A stretch of DNA of 64,000 nt from Alicyclobacillus fastidiosus (GTDB lineage Bacteria; Bacillota; Bacilli; Alicyclobacillales; Alicyclobacillaceae), in contig NZ_CP104067.1 in NCBI RefSeq assembly GCF_026651875.1, positions 2,976,001 to 3,040,000 on the forward strand. The letters are read 5' to 3'. Positions 8,619-15,684 of this stretch are shown one piece after another. The notes under the pieces are model-generated. The model saw only the letters and a program-made list of their open reading frames with translations. It ran no database searches and was not told the DNA's origin. The first letter of the stretch is position 1; every line of letters begins with the position of its first letter. The translations under genes were made by a program, and so were the position numbers.

Positions 8619-9947
8619 ATGTTCGAATACAAACTCGCTGATATCGGGGAAGGCATGCACGAAGGGGAAATCGTTCGCTGGCTCGTGAAGGAAGGCGACA
8701 ACGTACTGGTGGACGATCCGATTGTAGAGGTGCAAACCGACAAAGTGACTGCCGAGTTGCCTGCGCCCGTGACGGGTCGAATTCACCACATTTTGGCCAA
8801 AGAAGGCGCGATGGTACCCGTCGGATCCACATTGGTGATCATCGCAGACGCACAGTCAAAGGTGGAGCCACAGTTGCCGAAGAGACCTCCAGAGGCGATG
8901 TTGGAAGACGGCGCTACACAACCTCATTCGCTTGTCGCAGAAGATCGCAATGGCACGGTTGCTGACCGCTGCATCCTAGGCGAGGCGACCCGCACGACAC
9001 CGATTGCGAAGCGGGCGCTTGCCACGCCGCACATCCGATACATGGCGCGGCAGATGAGTATCGACATCGAACAGGTCGAAGGTACCGGCCGCGCCGGGCG
9101 CGTGACGGAGGAGGACCTGAAGCGCTTCAAACATGGCCTGCAGGCACCGTCGTCGCGACCCGCGACCGAGGCGCAGGGGAGCGAAGCACTCACCGAGGCT
9201 GCCACGCGTGCCCCCAGTACCGAGAAGAGCGCACAGGAGCACAGACGTGTGGAACGAGTTGCGCTCAGGGGCGTTCGCAAGCGCATTGCCGAACACATGG
9301 TCAAATCGGTTTCGGTCATCCCACACGTCACCAGTGTCGACGAGCTGGAGATGGATGCCTTAAACGGACTGCGTGAACGCTTGAAGAGGACGGCGGAAGT
9401 CCGAGGGGTGAAACTCACGTTCTTGCCGTTTTTCGTAAAGGCTGTCGTCATTGCTCTGCGGGAGTTTCCCATCTTGAACGCGTCGCTCGACGACGAGACC
9501 GGTGACATCCTGCTCAAGCATTACTATCACATCGGGATCGCAACCGATACGGACGACGGGCTCATCGTACCCGTCATCAAAGACGCGGACCAGTTGACGG
9601 TGTTTCAGTTGGCACAAGAAATCGCGTCCCTGGCGGCGGCTGCGCGCGCCGGAAGGCTAAGGATCGACCAAATCACGGGGGGCACGTTTACCATCAGCAA
9701 CGTCGGATCAATTGGCGGGTTGTACGCCACGCCGATCATCAATTACCCGGAAGCGGCCATTCTGGGCATTCATAAAATGGAGCCGCGAAACGTCGTTCGC
9801 GACGGGAAGAGTGTGATTCGCACGATGATGAACATCTCGTTGAGCTTTGATCACCGCCTCATCGACGGAGCCACCGCAGTTCGCTTTACAAATCGGATTC
9901 GCAGTTTGCTCGAAGATCCGGACCAACTTTTTCTCGAGATGGTGTAA
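8619..9947 (+). CDS. Dihydrolipoyl acyltransferase, E2 component of the 2-oxoacid dehydrogenase
   Basis: The 442-residue E2 has one N-terminal lipoyl domain (about residues 1-75, lipoylated Lys about 42 in VQTDKVTAEL). A flexible linker follows, then an E1/E3-binding domain (ATPHIRYMARQMSID... about 130-165), a second charged linker and the catalytic acyltransferase domain ending in SFDHRLIDGA, whose His (about 411) and Asp form the active site. It moves the acyl group from E1 to CoA. The ATG at 8619 follows AAAGGAGAGAAGGGAG. No E3 lipoamide dehydrogenase lies in the window, so E3 must be shared from another locus. Confidence 0.92.
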   Translation: MFEYKLADIGEGMHEGEIVRWLVKEGDNVLVDDPIVEVQTDKVTAELPAPVTGRIHHILAKEGAMVPVGSTLVIIADAQSKVEPQLPKRPPEAMLEDGATQPHSLVAEDRNGTVADRCILGEATRTTPIAKRALATPHIRYMARQMSIDIEQVEGTGRAGRVTEEDLKRFKHGLQAPSSRPATEAQGSEALTEAATRAPSTEKSAQEHRRVERVALRGVRKRIAEHMVKSVSVIPHVTSVDELEMDALNGLRERLKRTAEVRGVKLTFLPFFVKAVVIALREFPILNASLDDETGDILLKHYYHIGIATDTDDGLIVPVIKDADQLTVFQLAQEIASLAAAARAGRLRIDQITGGTFTISNVGSIGGLYATPIINYPEAAILGIHKMEPRNVVRDGKSVIRTMMNISLSFDHRLIDGATAVRFTNRIRSLLEDPDQLFLEMV

Positions 9948-9953
9948 AGTTGA

Positions 9954-9982
9954 TTGAAAAGTTTGATAATTTGCTGTACGAT
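9954..9982 (+). promoter_or_regulatory. Internal promoter before the tetR/paa genes
   Basis: TTGAAA (9954-9959), a 17-base spacer and TACGAT (9977-9982) mirror the promoter at 5134-5162. It begins seven bases after the E2 stop codon, so tetR and paaABCD can be transcribed independently of the dehydrogenase genes. Confidence 0.65.
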
Positions 9983-9983
9983 T

Positions 9984-10005
9984 AAAACAAGCAATCGCTT
10001 GTTTT
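9984..10005 (+). promoter_or_regulatory. Candidate TetR (PaaR-like) operator 2, autoregulatory
   Basis: A perfect inverted repeat with 9-bp arms (AAAACAAGC at 9984-9992, GCTTGTTTT at 9997-10005) surrounds 4 bases. It starts two bases after the -10 box, exactly as operator 1 does upstream of hisC, and 21 bases of it align with operator 1 with three mismatches. It sits directly before the tetR gene, the usual place for an autoregulatory TetR operator. Confidence 0.75.
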
Positions 10006-10038
10006 GTGTCAGCCCACAGAGAGATGGAGAGACAATCA

Positions 10039-10638
10039 TTGGCAAGGCCGAGTCAGAGGGAACAAATTTTAGTCGAGGCGAGTCGCCTCTTTAGTAAAAA
10101 GGGCTATCACGCGACCACGATTCGTGAAATTGCACAGAACCGTGGAATTTTGTCCGGGAGCCTGTACGCGCACATCTCGTCCAAAGAGGATCTGCTGTTC
10201 GAAATTGTCGATGACGGGGCGGATGCGTTTCTGAGTGCCATCACCGCTGTTTCGCAGAGCGACAGATCTCCTATCGAAAAGTTGCGAATGGCGTTGTGTG
10301 CGCATATTCAAGTCATCGCACAACGGATGGACGCGACGACCGTGTTCTTCCACGAGTGGGAGGCTCTCTCGGAGGAGCGCCGACACCTGATTCAAACGAA
10401 GCGAGATGAGTATGAGGCGCACTGGAATGCCATTTTACAGGAAGGCATCGACGACGGGTCGATGTGTATTACGGACCCGAAGTTTGTTCGACTGATGCTC
10501 TTGTCTGTCGCGAACTGGCTCTACCACTGGTATCGTCCCTCCGGTCCGCTGTCGCCGGACGAAATTGCGGAACGGTTTATCCAGATTCTCGTGAACGGTA
10601 TAGAGGACACGGCAAAGGAGCGAGATCACCGTGCTTGA
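10039..10638 (+). CDS. TetR/AcrR-family repressor of the aromatic operon (PaaR-like)
   Basis: This 199-residue regulator has the classical TetR N-terminus: PSQREQILVEASRLFSKKGYHATTIREIA followed by the recognition helix GSLYAHISSKEDLL (about residues 5-55). The C-terminal ligand domain resembles those of acyl-CoA-responsive TetR proteins (KstR/FadR-like), so phenylacetyl-CoA is a plausible inducer. The TTG at 10039 (MARPSQ) has GGAGAG in front and is preferred over a GTG at 10006 that would overlap the operator. It overlaps paaA by eight bases. Two matching operators lie before this gene and before hisC. Confidence 0.85.
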   Translation: MARPSQREQILVEASRLFSKKGYHATTIREIAQNRGILSGSLYAHISSKEDLLFEIVDDGADAFLSAITAVSQSDRSPIEKLRMALCAHIQVIAQRMDATTVFFHEWEALSEERRHLIQTKRDEYEAHWNAILQEGIDDGSMCITDPKFVRLMLLSVANWLYHWYRPSGPLSPDEIAERFIQILVNGIEDTAKERDHRA

Positions 10639-11578
10639 CGAAGATCAAATGGCCGCGTTCCTCGGTCGCATTGAACGCGGTGAGAAGATAGAGTCGACCG
10701 ACTGGATGCCGGACGACTACCGGATTTTGCTGCTGCGGCTCATTCACATGCACGGCGTCAGCGAAATCATGGGCGCGTATCCCGAGAAGGAATGGGTGCC
10801 CAAGGCGCCTACGCTGCGTCGAAAACTGTCTCTCCTCGCGAAAGTACAAGACGAGATGGGACACGGTCAACTCCTCCTGCGCGTCGCCGAAGATCTGGCG
10901 CGGCCACTCGGCAAGGTGCGCGACGATCTCATCACCGATATTTTCACGGGCAAGGTCAAGTTTCACAACGTGTTTCATATGGAAGCGCCAACGTGGGCGG
11001 ACGCGGGGATTATCGGTTGGCTCGTCGACGGCGCCGCCATCATCACGCAGACGGCTCTGCTCGACTGTTCCTATGCACCGTATGCCCGCGTGCTCAAGCG
11101 GATTTGCGCTGAAGAAAGCTTTCACATGCACCATGGTGAATCGGTCGTATTAGCTCTCGCCCAAGGGAGTGCAGAGCAACGTCAAATGCTGCAGGACGCC
11201 TTGAACCGCTGGTGGGAATCGCTCATGTTCTTCTTCGGACCGGCACAGGTTTCCGATGCAGCACAACGCATGACGACGTACAAGATCCGCACGAAGGGCA
11301 ACGAGGAGATGAGGCAGCAGTTCCTCACGCGTTACGTTGTGCGAATTCAGGTCCTGGGCTTGACCGTGCCGGATGAAAAACTCGCGTTGAACGAGGGGAC
11401 GGGTCGATGGAGCTATTCGGAGCCAGACTGGGAGCGCTTTTCGAGAATGGTACGTCGAAATGATGGCCCAAAGTCACAAGAGCGGATCGAATTGCGGCGA
11501 ACGGCGCACGAAGGGCAAGCATGGGTGCGCGAGGCCATGACTGAGGCGGGGAACCGGACCTCAGCGACGGTGGTGTGA
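10631..11578 (+). CDS. paaA: Phenylacetyl-CoA 1,2-epoxidase, catalytic subunit PaaA
   Basis: The 315-residue protein is the diiron, ferritin-like subunit that inserts oxygen into the aromatic ring of phenylacetyl-CoA. Residues typical of PaaA include KAPTLRRKLSLLAKVQDEMGHGQLL (diiron Glu and ExxH) and the second ligand set AEESFHMHHGE. The length matches PaaA (about 310-330). The GTG at 10631 overlaps the end of tetR. It would form the core complex with PaaC, stabilised by PaaB. The flavin/iron-sulfur reductase PaaE, normally needed to deliver electrons, is not encoded in this window. Confidence 0.95.
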   Translation: MLDEDQMAAFLGRIERGEKIESTDWMPDDYRILLLRLIHMHGVSEIMGAYPEKEWVPKAPTLRRKLSLLAKVQDEMGHGQLLLRVAEDLARPLGKVRDDLITDIFTGKVKFHNVFHMEAPTWADAGIIGWLVDGAAIITQTALLDCSYAPYARVLKRICAEESFHMHHGESVVLALAQGSAEQRQMLQDALNRWWESLMFFFGPAQVSDAAQRMTTYKIRTKGNEEMRQQFLTRYVVRIQVLGLTVPDEKLALNEGTGRWSYSEPDWERFSRMVRRNDGPKSQERIELRRTAHEGQAWVREAMTEAGNRTSATVV

Positions 11579-11628
11579 GCCGTGCCATTGCCGGACGGAG
11601 CAGCCAGGCGCGACAGGGGGGAGCAGTC

Positions 11629-11958
11629 GTGACAGAAGACGATACACGCCATTGCTATGTACCCTACGAAGTATTTATCCAGAAGTCGAAACTCGACTAT
11701 CATGTGCATGTCGGAAGCGTTCTCGCGCCCTCTCCTGAGTTGGCCTTGCAACTGGCCAGAGAAAACTTTTTGCGCCGGGACACCGCAGTGAACATTTGGG
11801 TCGTACGCCAGTCCGATATCCACCAAACCCCTTCAGAAGACCATGCGTTCTTCGCGCGCGAGTTCACTCGAAGCTATCGAGAAGTCACAGGGTATTCGGA
11901 CAATGCGCGGCGGTGGAAGGCGTTCAAGGAGAGGCGCGCGCAGCGAGACCAGGGCTGA
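11629..11958 (+). CDS. paaB: Phenylacetyl-CoA epoxidase subunit PaaB
   Basis: This small protein (109 residues; family about 95) has the PaaB signature YEVFIQKSKLDYHVHVGSV and the AFxRR-like ENFLRRDTAVNIWVV. PaaB bridges PaaAC dimers in the epoxidase complex and has no known catalytic residues. GTG at 11629 follows GGGGGGAG at 11615-11622; an upstream in-frame GTG at 11575 would add 18 poorly conserved residues. It lies between paaA and paaC in the standard order. Confidence 0.92.
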   Translation: MTEDDTRHCYVPYEVFIQKSKLDYHVHVGSVLAPSPELALQLARENFLRRDTAVNIWVVRQSDIHQTPSEDHAFFAREFTRSYREVTGYSDNARRWKAFKERRAQRDQG

Positions 11959-12002
11959 TGGGACGTGGCGGTCGGAGATTATGGTTCGGGGAGGTGAGCG
12001 CA

Positions 12003-12797
12003 ATGAAGAACACAGATGCCTGTCCATCGTCCATCCCACCGCAACTGCGCACTGCACTGGTCGATTTCCTCTACCAGCTCGCGGATGATGAGCTGGTGGT
12101 GGGGCACCGCAACTCGGAGTGGTTAGGTGTCGCACCGGACATCGAAGAAGATGTGGCATTTGCCTCGATGGCACAGGACGAGATCGGACACGCGACGTAT
12201 TTCTACGGCTTACTCGAAGCCCTGGGCGAGGGCCGTGCCGACGACCTGGCGTTCGTCCGGACTGTAACGGAACGCCGCAACGCCGTGCTCACAGAGCAAC
12301 AAAACGGGGACTGGGCGACGACCATCATACGCCACTATCTATATGACCTGTTTGAGTCGGTACGTTTAAAAGCGCTTGTAGCATCTGCATACGAGCCCGT
12401 TGCCCAAGGTGCAAACAAGATGCTGCGCGAAGAGTACTACCACCTGTTGCACATGGGTACATGGTTTCGAAGACTCGCTATGAACGGGGGTGTGGCACGA
12501 AGCCGCATCGAGTGCGCGTTGGCACTTGTCTGGAAGGATGTAGCGGATCTTTTTACACTCGGTGAACACCGCGAAATCTTAGTCCGCGAAGGTATCATCA
12601 CCATGGACGAACCTGAGTTGTACGCGGCTTGGGAACGAGAAGTCACACAGGTCTTTACAGAATTGCAGCTGCAGTGGCCGGGTTCTCCGCAGCTTCCAGC
12701 CGAGCGCGGTCGCGTTGGGCAGCACACCATCCACCTGCAAACGCTTTTAGCTGACATGGGAGAAGTGTATCTGACTTATCCGCAGACAAACTGGTAG
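12003..12797 (+). CDS. paaC: Phenylacetyl-CoA epoxidase structural subunit PaaC
   Basis: The 264-residue helical, ferritin-like protein is homologous to PaaA but lacks its full diiron site. LYQLADDELVVGHRNSEWLGVAPDIEEDVAFASMAQDEIGHA near the N-terminus, quoted here only as key words LADDELVVGHR and AQDEIGHA, is diagnostic of PaaC. It pairs with PaaA in the epoxidase. The ATG at 12003 is preceded by GGAGGTGAG; an alternative ATG at 11958 overlaps the paaB stop but lacks a ribosome site. Confidence 0.93.
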   Translation: MKNTDACPSSIPPQLRTALVDFLYQLADDELVVGHRNSEWLGVAPDIEEDVAFASMAQDEIGHATYFYGLLEALGEGRADDLAFVRTVTERRNAVLTEQQNGDWATTIIRHYLYDLFESVRLKALVASAYEPVAQGANKMLREEYYHLLHMGTWFRRLAMNGGVARSRIECALALVWKDVADLFTLGEHREILVREGIITMDEPELYAAWEREVTQVFTELQLQWPGSPQLPAERGRVGQHTIHLQTLLADMGEVYLTYPQTNW

Positions 12798-12829
12798 GGT
12801 GCCTAAGGGGGACCTGGGGGGTGTTTTGG

Positions 12830-13330
12830 ATGAATTCCGATGATCAAGGACACGCGGGAGAACCTTTGTGTCAGGCCGTCCTCCTCGCGTTGGACGGCGT
12901 GTCAGATCCGGAAATACCCGCGGTGAGCATTCGAGAGCTCGGCATGGTCCATCGCGTGACGGCAGAGGAGGACGTGATTTCCGTCGAACTGCTTCCGACG
13001 TTCGTCGGCTGCCCGGCACTCGAGCTGATCCGCGGCAAAGTTATCGAACGACTGACTGCCCAGTTCCACGCAAAGCGAGTGAACGTCTCATTCGTGATGA
13101 CGCAGCCGTGGACGTCACAGCGTATTACCTCAGTTGGCATTGAGAAACTTCGCGCGTTTGGCATCGCGCCACCCGTGCGAAGAGAGCCAAGGTGCCTCGT
13201 ACCTCCACCCTGTCCGTACTGTGGGGCGTCGGATACGAGGATTGAGAACCTGTTTGGTCCAACTGCATGTCGATCACTCTTTTACTGTACGTCCTGTCAA
13301 CAACCGTTCGAGGGGATGAAAGCGGTTTAG
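12830..13330 (+). CDS. paaD: PaaD, MIP18-family protein with C-terminal zinc ribbon (epoxidase maturation)
   Basis: The 166-residue product combines an N-terminal MIP18/DUF59 domain (VSDPEIPAVSIRELGMV, TFVGCPALE; about residues 10-105) with a C-terminal four-cysteine module CPYCG...C...YCTSC (about 125-160). PaaD proteins are thought to help assemble metal centres of the epoxidase system. ATG at 12830 has a GGGGGG tract nine bases upstream; an in-frame GTG at 12821 is the alternative start. The order paaABCD is the standard one. Confidence 0.9.
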   Translation: MNSDDQGHAGEPLCQAVLLALDGVSDPEIPAVSIRELGMVHRVTAEEDVISVELLPTFVGCPALELIRGKVIERLTAQFHAKRVNVSFVMTQPWTSQRITSVGIEKLRAFGIAPPVRREPRCLVPPPCPYCGASDTRIENLFGPTACRSLFYCTSCQQPFEGMKAV

Positions 13331-13431
13331 CGTAGATGGGTGGTGAAGCGGTAGCTACCCTTTCCAGTCGCAATGAAAACGGACGCTAAGGCTGATTAGT
13401 AAGGCTGATTAGATTGAGGAGGAACGCCCAC

Positions 13432-13740
13432 ATGGTAAAACTCATCGCGTTGTATCGCCAGCCTGAGGACAAGGCGGCGTTTGACCATCACTACGTCAAC
13501 ATCCACACGCCTCTGGCGAAAAACATGCCAGGATTGCGCAACATCGAGGTCACCAAAATGCTCGGAACACCGATGGGCACCGAGTCCGACTACTACCTGA
13601 TGGCAGAGATGTACTTCGACGATGAGGCTGCGCTCAAAACTTCGATGAGTTCCCCGGGCGGGAAAGCGGCTGCAAAAGATCTTATGGGGTTCGCTGGCAA
13701 GCTGGTCTCCATGATGATTGGCAGCGTCATCGAGACCTGA
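13432..13740 (+). CDS. EthD-family protein
   Basis: A 102-residue protein of the EthD dimeric alpha/beta-barrel family (PF07110), opening MVKLIALYRQPEDKAAFDHHYVN... with the conserved HH-containing helix and GLRNIEVTK. EthD-like proteins are common small companions of catabolic operons; their biochemical role is uncertain. ATG at 13432 follows GAGGAGG. Its stop TGA overlaps an ATG of the downstream frame. I assign it to the aromatic operon by position only. Confidence 0.8.
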   Translation: MVKLIALYRQPEDKAAFDHHYVNIHTPLAKNMPGLRNIEVTKMLGTPMGTESDYYLMAEMYFDDEAALKTSMSSPGGKAAAKDLMGFAGKLVSMMIGSVIET

Positions 13741-13757
13741 TGTCGGGAGTTGATACG

Positions 13758-14534
13758 ATGTACGAAACCATCCTGCTAGAACGCAGTCAAAGTATCGGTA
13801 TCGTCACGCTCAACCGCCCGAACAAACTGAACGCATGCACGAGCACGATGCATCGCGAACTCGTCGACGTCCTCGAAGCGCTGGACCAGGACGACGCGGT
13901 ACGCGCCGTCGTCTTGACTGGCAGCGGTCGAGCGTTTTGCGCCGGTCAGGATTTAGGCGTGACAAAGCAAGGCCCTATCGATTATGAAGAGGCGTTGAAA
14001 CGAGGCTATAACCGTGTCATCCGCTCTCTCACACACCTAGAAAAACCGGTTATCGCCGCTGTGAACGGCGTCGCCGCCGGTGCTGGGGTCGCCCTTGCAC
14101 TCGCTTGCGACTATAAGGTAGCGGCGGATGACGCAAGCTTCGTGCAAGCGTTCGTCCACATCGGCCTTGTGCCCGACTCTGGTTGTACATGGCTTCTGCC
14201 CCGACACGTCGGACTCGCTCGAGCTATGGAACTCGCAATGTTTGGCGATAAACTCGATGCAAACGAAGCAGAAACAATCGGTCTCATCAATCGTGTGGTG
14301 CCGCGAGACACACTTTTGGCTGAGGCATTTGAAATAGCGCAAAGACTCGCGAGCTTGCCAACTCGTGCCATCGGATTGATGAAACGCGCGTTCTACGACG
14401 GGCTTGAATCTTCGCTCTCCGACTCCCTCGACCGCGAAGCGCACATCCAACAGTTGGCCAGTCAGACGGCAGACCACCAAGAGGGCATCGCAGCCTTTCT
14501 AGAGAAGCGCCGACCTACGTTTCGTGGCATGTGA
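13758..14534 (+). CDS. paaG: Enoyl-CoA hydratase/isomerase, probable 1,2-epoxyphenylacetyl-CoA isomerase
   Basis: The 258-residue crotonase-fold enzyme has the oxyanion-hole segments GRAFCAGQDLG (about residues 60-70) and NGVAAGAGVALALACD (about 100-115), then a region FVHIGLVPDSGCTWLLPR typical of PaaG. PaaG converts the ring epoxide to the oxepin-CoA. Directly following paaABCD, it is the expected next enzyme, though a generic enoyl-CoA hydratase (PaaF) is the alternative. ATG at 13758 has GGGAG at good distance; an ATG at 13740 overlapping the EthD stop is also possible. Confidence 0.85.
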   Translation: MYETILLERSQSIGIVTLNRPNKLNACTSTMHRELVDVLEALDQDDAVRAVVLTGSGRAFCAGQDLGVTKQGPIDYEEALKRGYNRVIRSLTHLEKPVIAAVNGVAAGAGVALALACDYKVAADDASFVQAFVHIGLVPDSGCTWLLPRHVGLARAMELAMFGDKLDANEAETIGLINRVVPRDTLLAEAFEIAQRLASLPTRAIGLMKRAFYDGLESSLSDSLDREAHIQQLASQTADHQEGIAAFLEKRRPTFRGM

Positions 14535-14611
14535 CGAGGTTTACGGTGAACACAGTCGGGCACGCCACGAAACTCGATTGACGGGGGTCCCGAGGACGGA
14601 GGGAGAAACGA

Positions 14612-15010
14612 ATGCGACCTGGTCTCCGAGTCGGCCATCAAGAAACGGTGGAGATCACCGTCACAAACGAGATGTTTCCAGAGTTTGCAGGGCAGGTTGT
14701 CCATGAAACCATGTCGACTGTCTCCATGGTCTACTACATGGAGTGGGTCGGACGCCTCGTCATCCTTCCATTTTTGGAAGACGGGGAGGAGGGCATTGGC
14801 GGTGGTATAGCTGTCCATCATCTGGCGCCAGCACCGAGCGGAAAACGAGTGCGATTCACAGCTGTGGTCGTTGAAGTATCGGATCACAAGGTGGTGTGCG
14901 ACGTCTGGGGCGAGCATGATCGGGCGCGCGTCGGCGAAGGCCAACTCGTACAATACATCCTGGAAAAGCGTCGAATCGACGAGCGGATCCACTCGATGAA
15001 ATCGTCGTGA
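14612..15010 (+). CDS. Hotdog-fold acyl-CoA thioesterase (FlK-like)
   Basis: The 132-residue protein resembles the fluoroacetyl-CoA thioesterase (FlK)/thioesterase-superfamily hotdog fold, with a beta-rich core and the helix SMVYYMEWVGR. It likely hydrolyses a CoA ester, possibly clearing stalled or toxic ring-CoA intermediates in the phenylacetate pathway, as PaaI does in other bacteria. This is inference from position. ATG at 14612 follows GAGGGAG. It is the last recognisable gene of the aromatic operon; no paaK, paaZ, paaJ, paaH or paaE follows. Confidence 0.7.
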   Translation: MRPGLRVGHQETVEITVTNEMFPEFAGQVVHETMSTVSMVYYMEWVGRLVILPFLEDGEEGIGGGIAVHHLAPAPSGKRVRFTAVVVEVSDHKVVCDVWGEHDRARVGEGQLVQYILEKRRIDERIHSMKSS

Positions 15011-15104
15011 CGGTCACTGCTGACCTAAGGCGAGTCTCTCGCTGTCTAGAATGGAATTTAACATAACATATGTTTCGTCAACTTGAACTCAAACGGATGG
15101 AATT

Positions 15105-15134
15105 TTCAAAGTGAGAGCCTAGAAATGATATACT
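15105..15134 (+). promoter_or_regulatory. Candidate promoter of the type I toxin mRNA
   Basis: TTCAAA (15105-15110) and TATACT (15129-15134) with an 18-base spacer predict a transcript starting near 15141, about 60 bases before the toxin start codon. Confidence 0.5.
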
Positions 15135-15162
15135 AGTTTTGTATCGACAGTCGAGCTTTCAT

Positions 15163-15174
15163 GGGGGCTGCTTC
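15163..15174 (+). other. 5' arm of a 12-bp long-range pairing in the toxin mRNA
   Basis: GGGGGCTGCTTC is the exact reverse complement of GAAGCAGCCCCC at 15366-15377, downstream of the toxin frame. The pairing would close the 5' and 3' ends of the toxin transcript, as seen in several type I toxin mRNAs where such folding keeps the message inactive. It lies just before the ribosome site region (GGGGAGGTGAGG, 15186-15197). Confidence 0.6.
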
Positions 15175-15201
15175 ACCTCCGAGGAGGGGAGGTGAGGCCT
15201 G

Positions 15202-15285
15202 TTGACAGTGTTTCAGACCCTAACGCTCATGATCAGCTTTGCTACGCTCGTCGTAGCTGTGCTGTCAGTGAATAGAAGGAAATGA
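15202..15285 (+). CDS. Holin-like type I toxin peptide (TxpA/Fst-like)
   Basis: This 27-residue peptide is too short for standard gene calling. It begins MTVFQTLTLMISFATLVVAV and ends in a basic tail (NRRK), the pattern of putative holin-like toxins of Firmicutes (Hol_Tox family): one membrane helix followed by positive charges. It would insert into the membrane and is normally silenced by an antisense RNA. The start is TTG at 15202 behind a strong GGGGAGGTGAGG. The surrounding long-range repeat, convergent terminator and opposing promoter complete the picture of a type I toxin-antitoxin locus. Confidence 0.75.
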   Translation: MTVFQTLTLMISFATLVVAVLSVNRRK

Positions 15286-15314
15286 AGGGCGCAAACGCGC
15301 TTCACCTGTTGGCG

Positions 15315-15483
15315 ATAAAATAAAATAGACCGCCCTCCACCAAAGGTCGCGGTCTATTCCCCCGAGAAGCAGCCCCCTTGAAGGGCACCTGTCTGATACA
15401 TAATTGGGTCGCACGGTGTTACCAGCACTGTGCGGCCCACTTTATGATGACAGTGCTTCAAACGTGAAAGTTCATGATCAGTT
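15315..15483 (-). ncRNA. Predicted antisense antitoxin RNA of the type I locus
   Basis: On the minus strand, TTGCAT (15519-15514) and TATAAT (15495-15490) with an 18-base spacer predict a transcript starting near 15483. It would end at a hairpin with 10-bp perfect arms (15324-15333/15349-15358), followed on this strand by the U-rich run TTATTTTATC. The roughly 165-nt RNA would be complementary to the 3' part of the toxin mRNA, as in txpA/ratA-type systems. Existence and ends are predicted, not measured. Confidence 0.5.
15405..15445 (+). terminator. 15-bp hairpin, likely terminator of the toxin mRNA
   Basis: Bases 15405-15419 pair with 15425-15439 (three wobble pairs, 5-nt loop), followed by CTTTATG. 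This would end a toxin transcript of about 300 nt, overlapping the predicted antisense RNA by over 100 bases. Confidence 0.5.
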
Positions 15484-15684
15484 ATCCATATTATAACCAA
15501 TCACCATTTATTGATGCAACGAGGTACGGATTACACAGGGACGCCAACGCGACCGCTTTACGGATTCGATGGCGACTATCGATACTCAATCCGATACAAT
15601 TTCCACACCACCCAGCCGAGATGGCTAATCGCGCGACGGCTCTGCACCTATCGAAAAGTCTGATGGAATGGGAGGGGGGTATGG

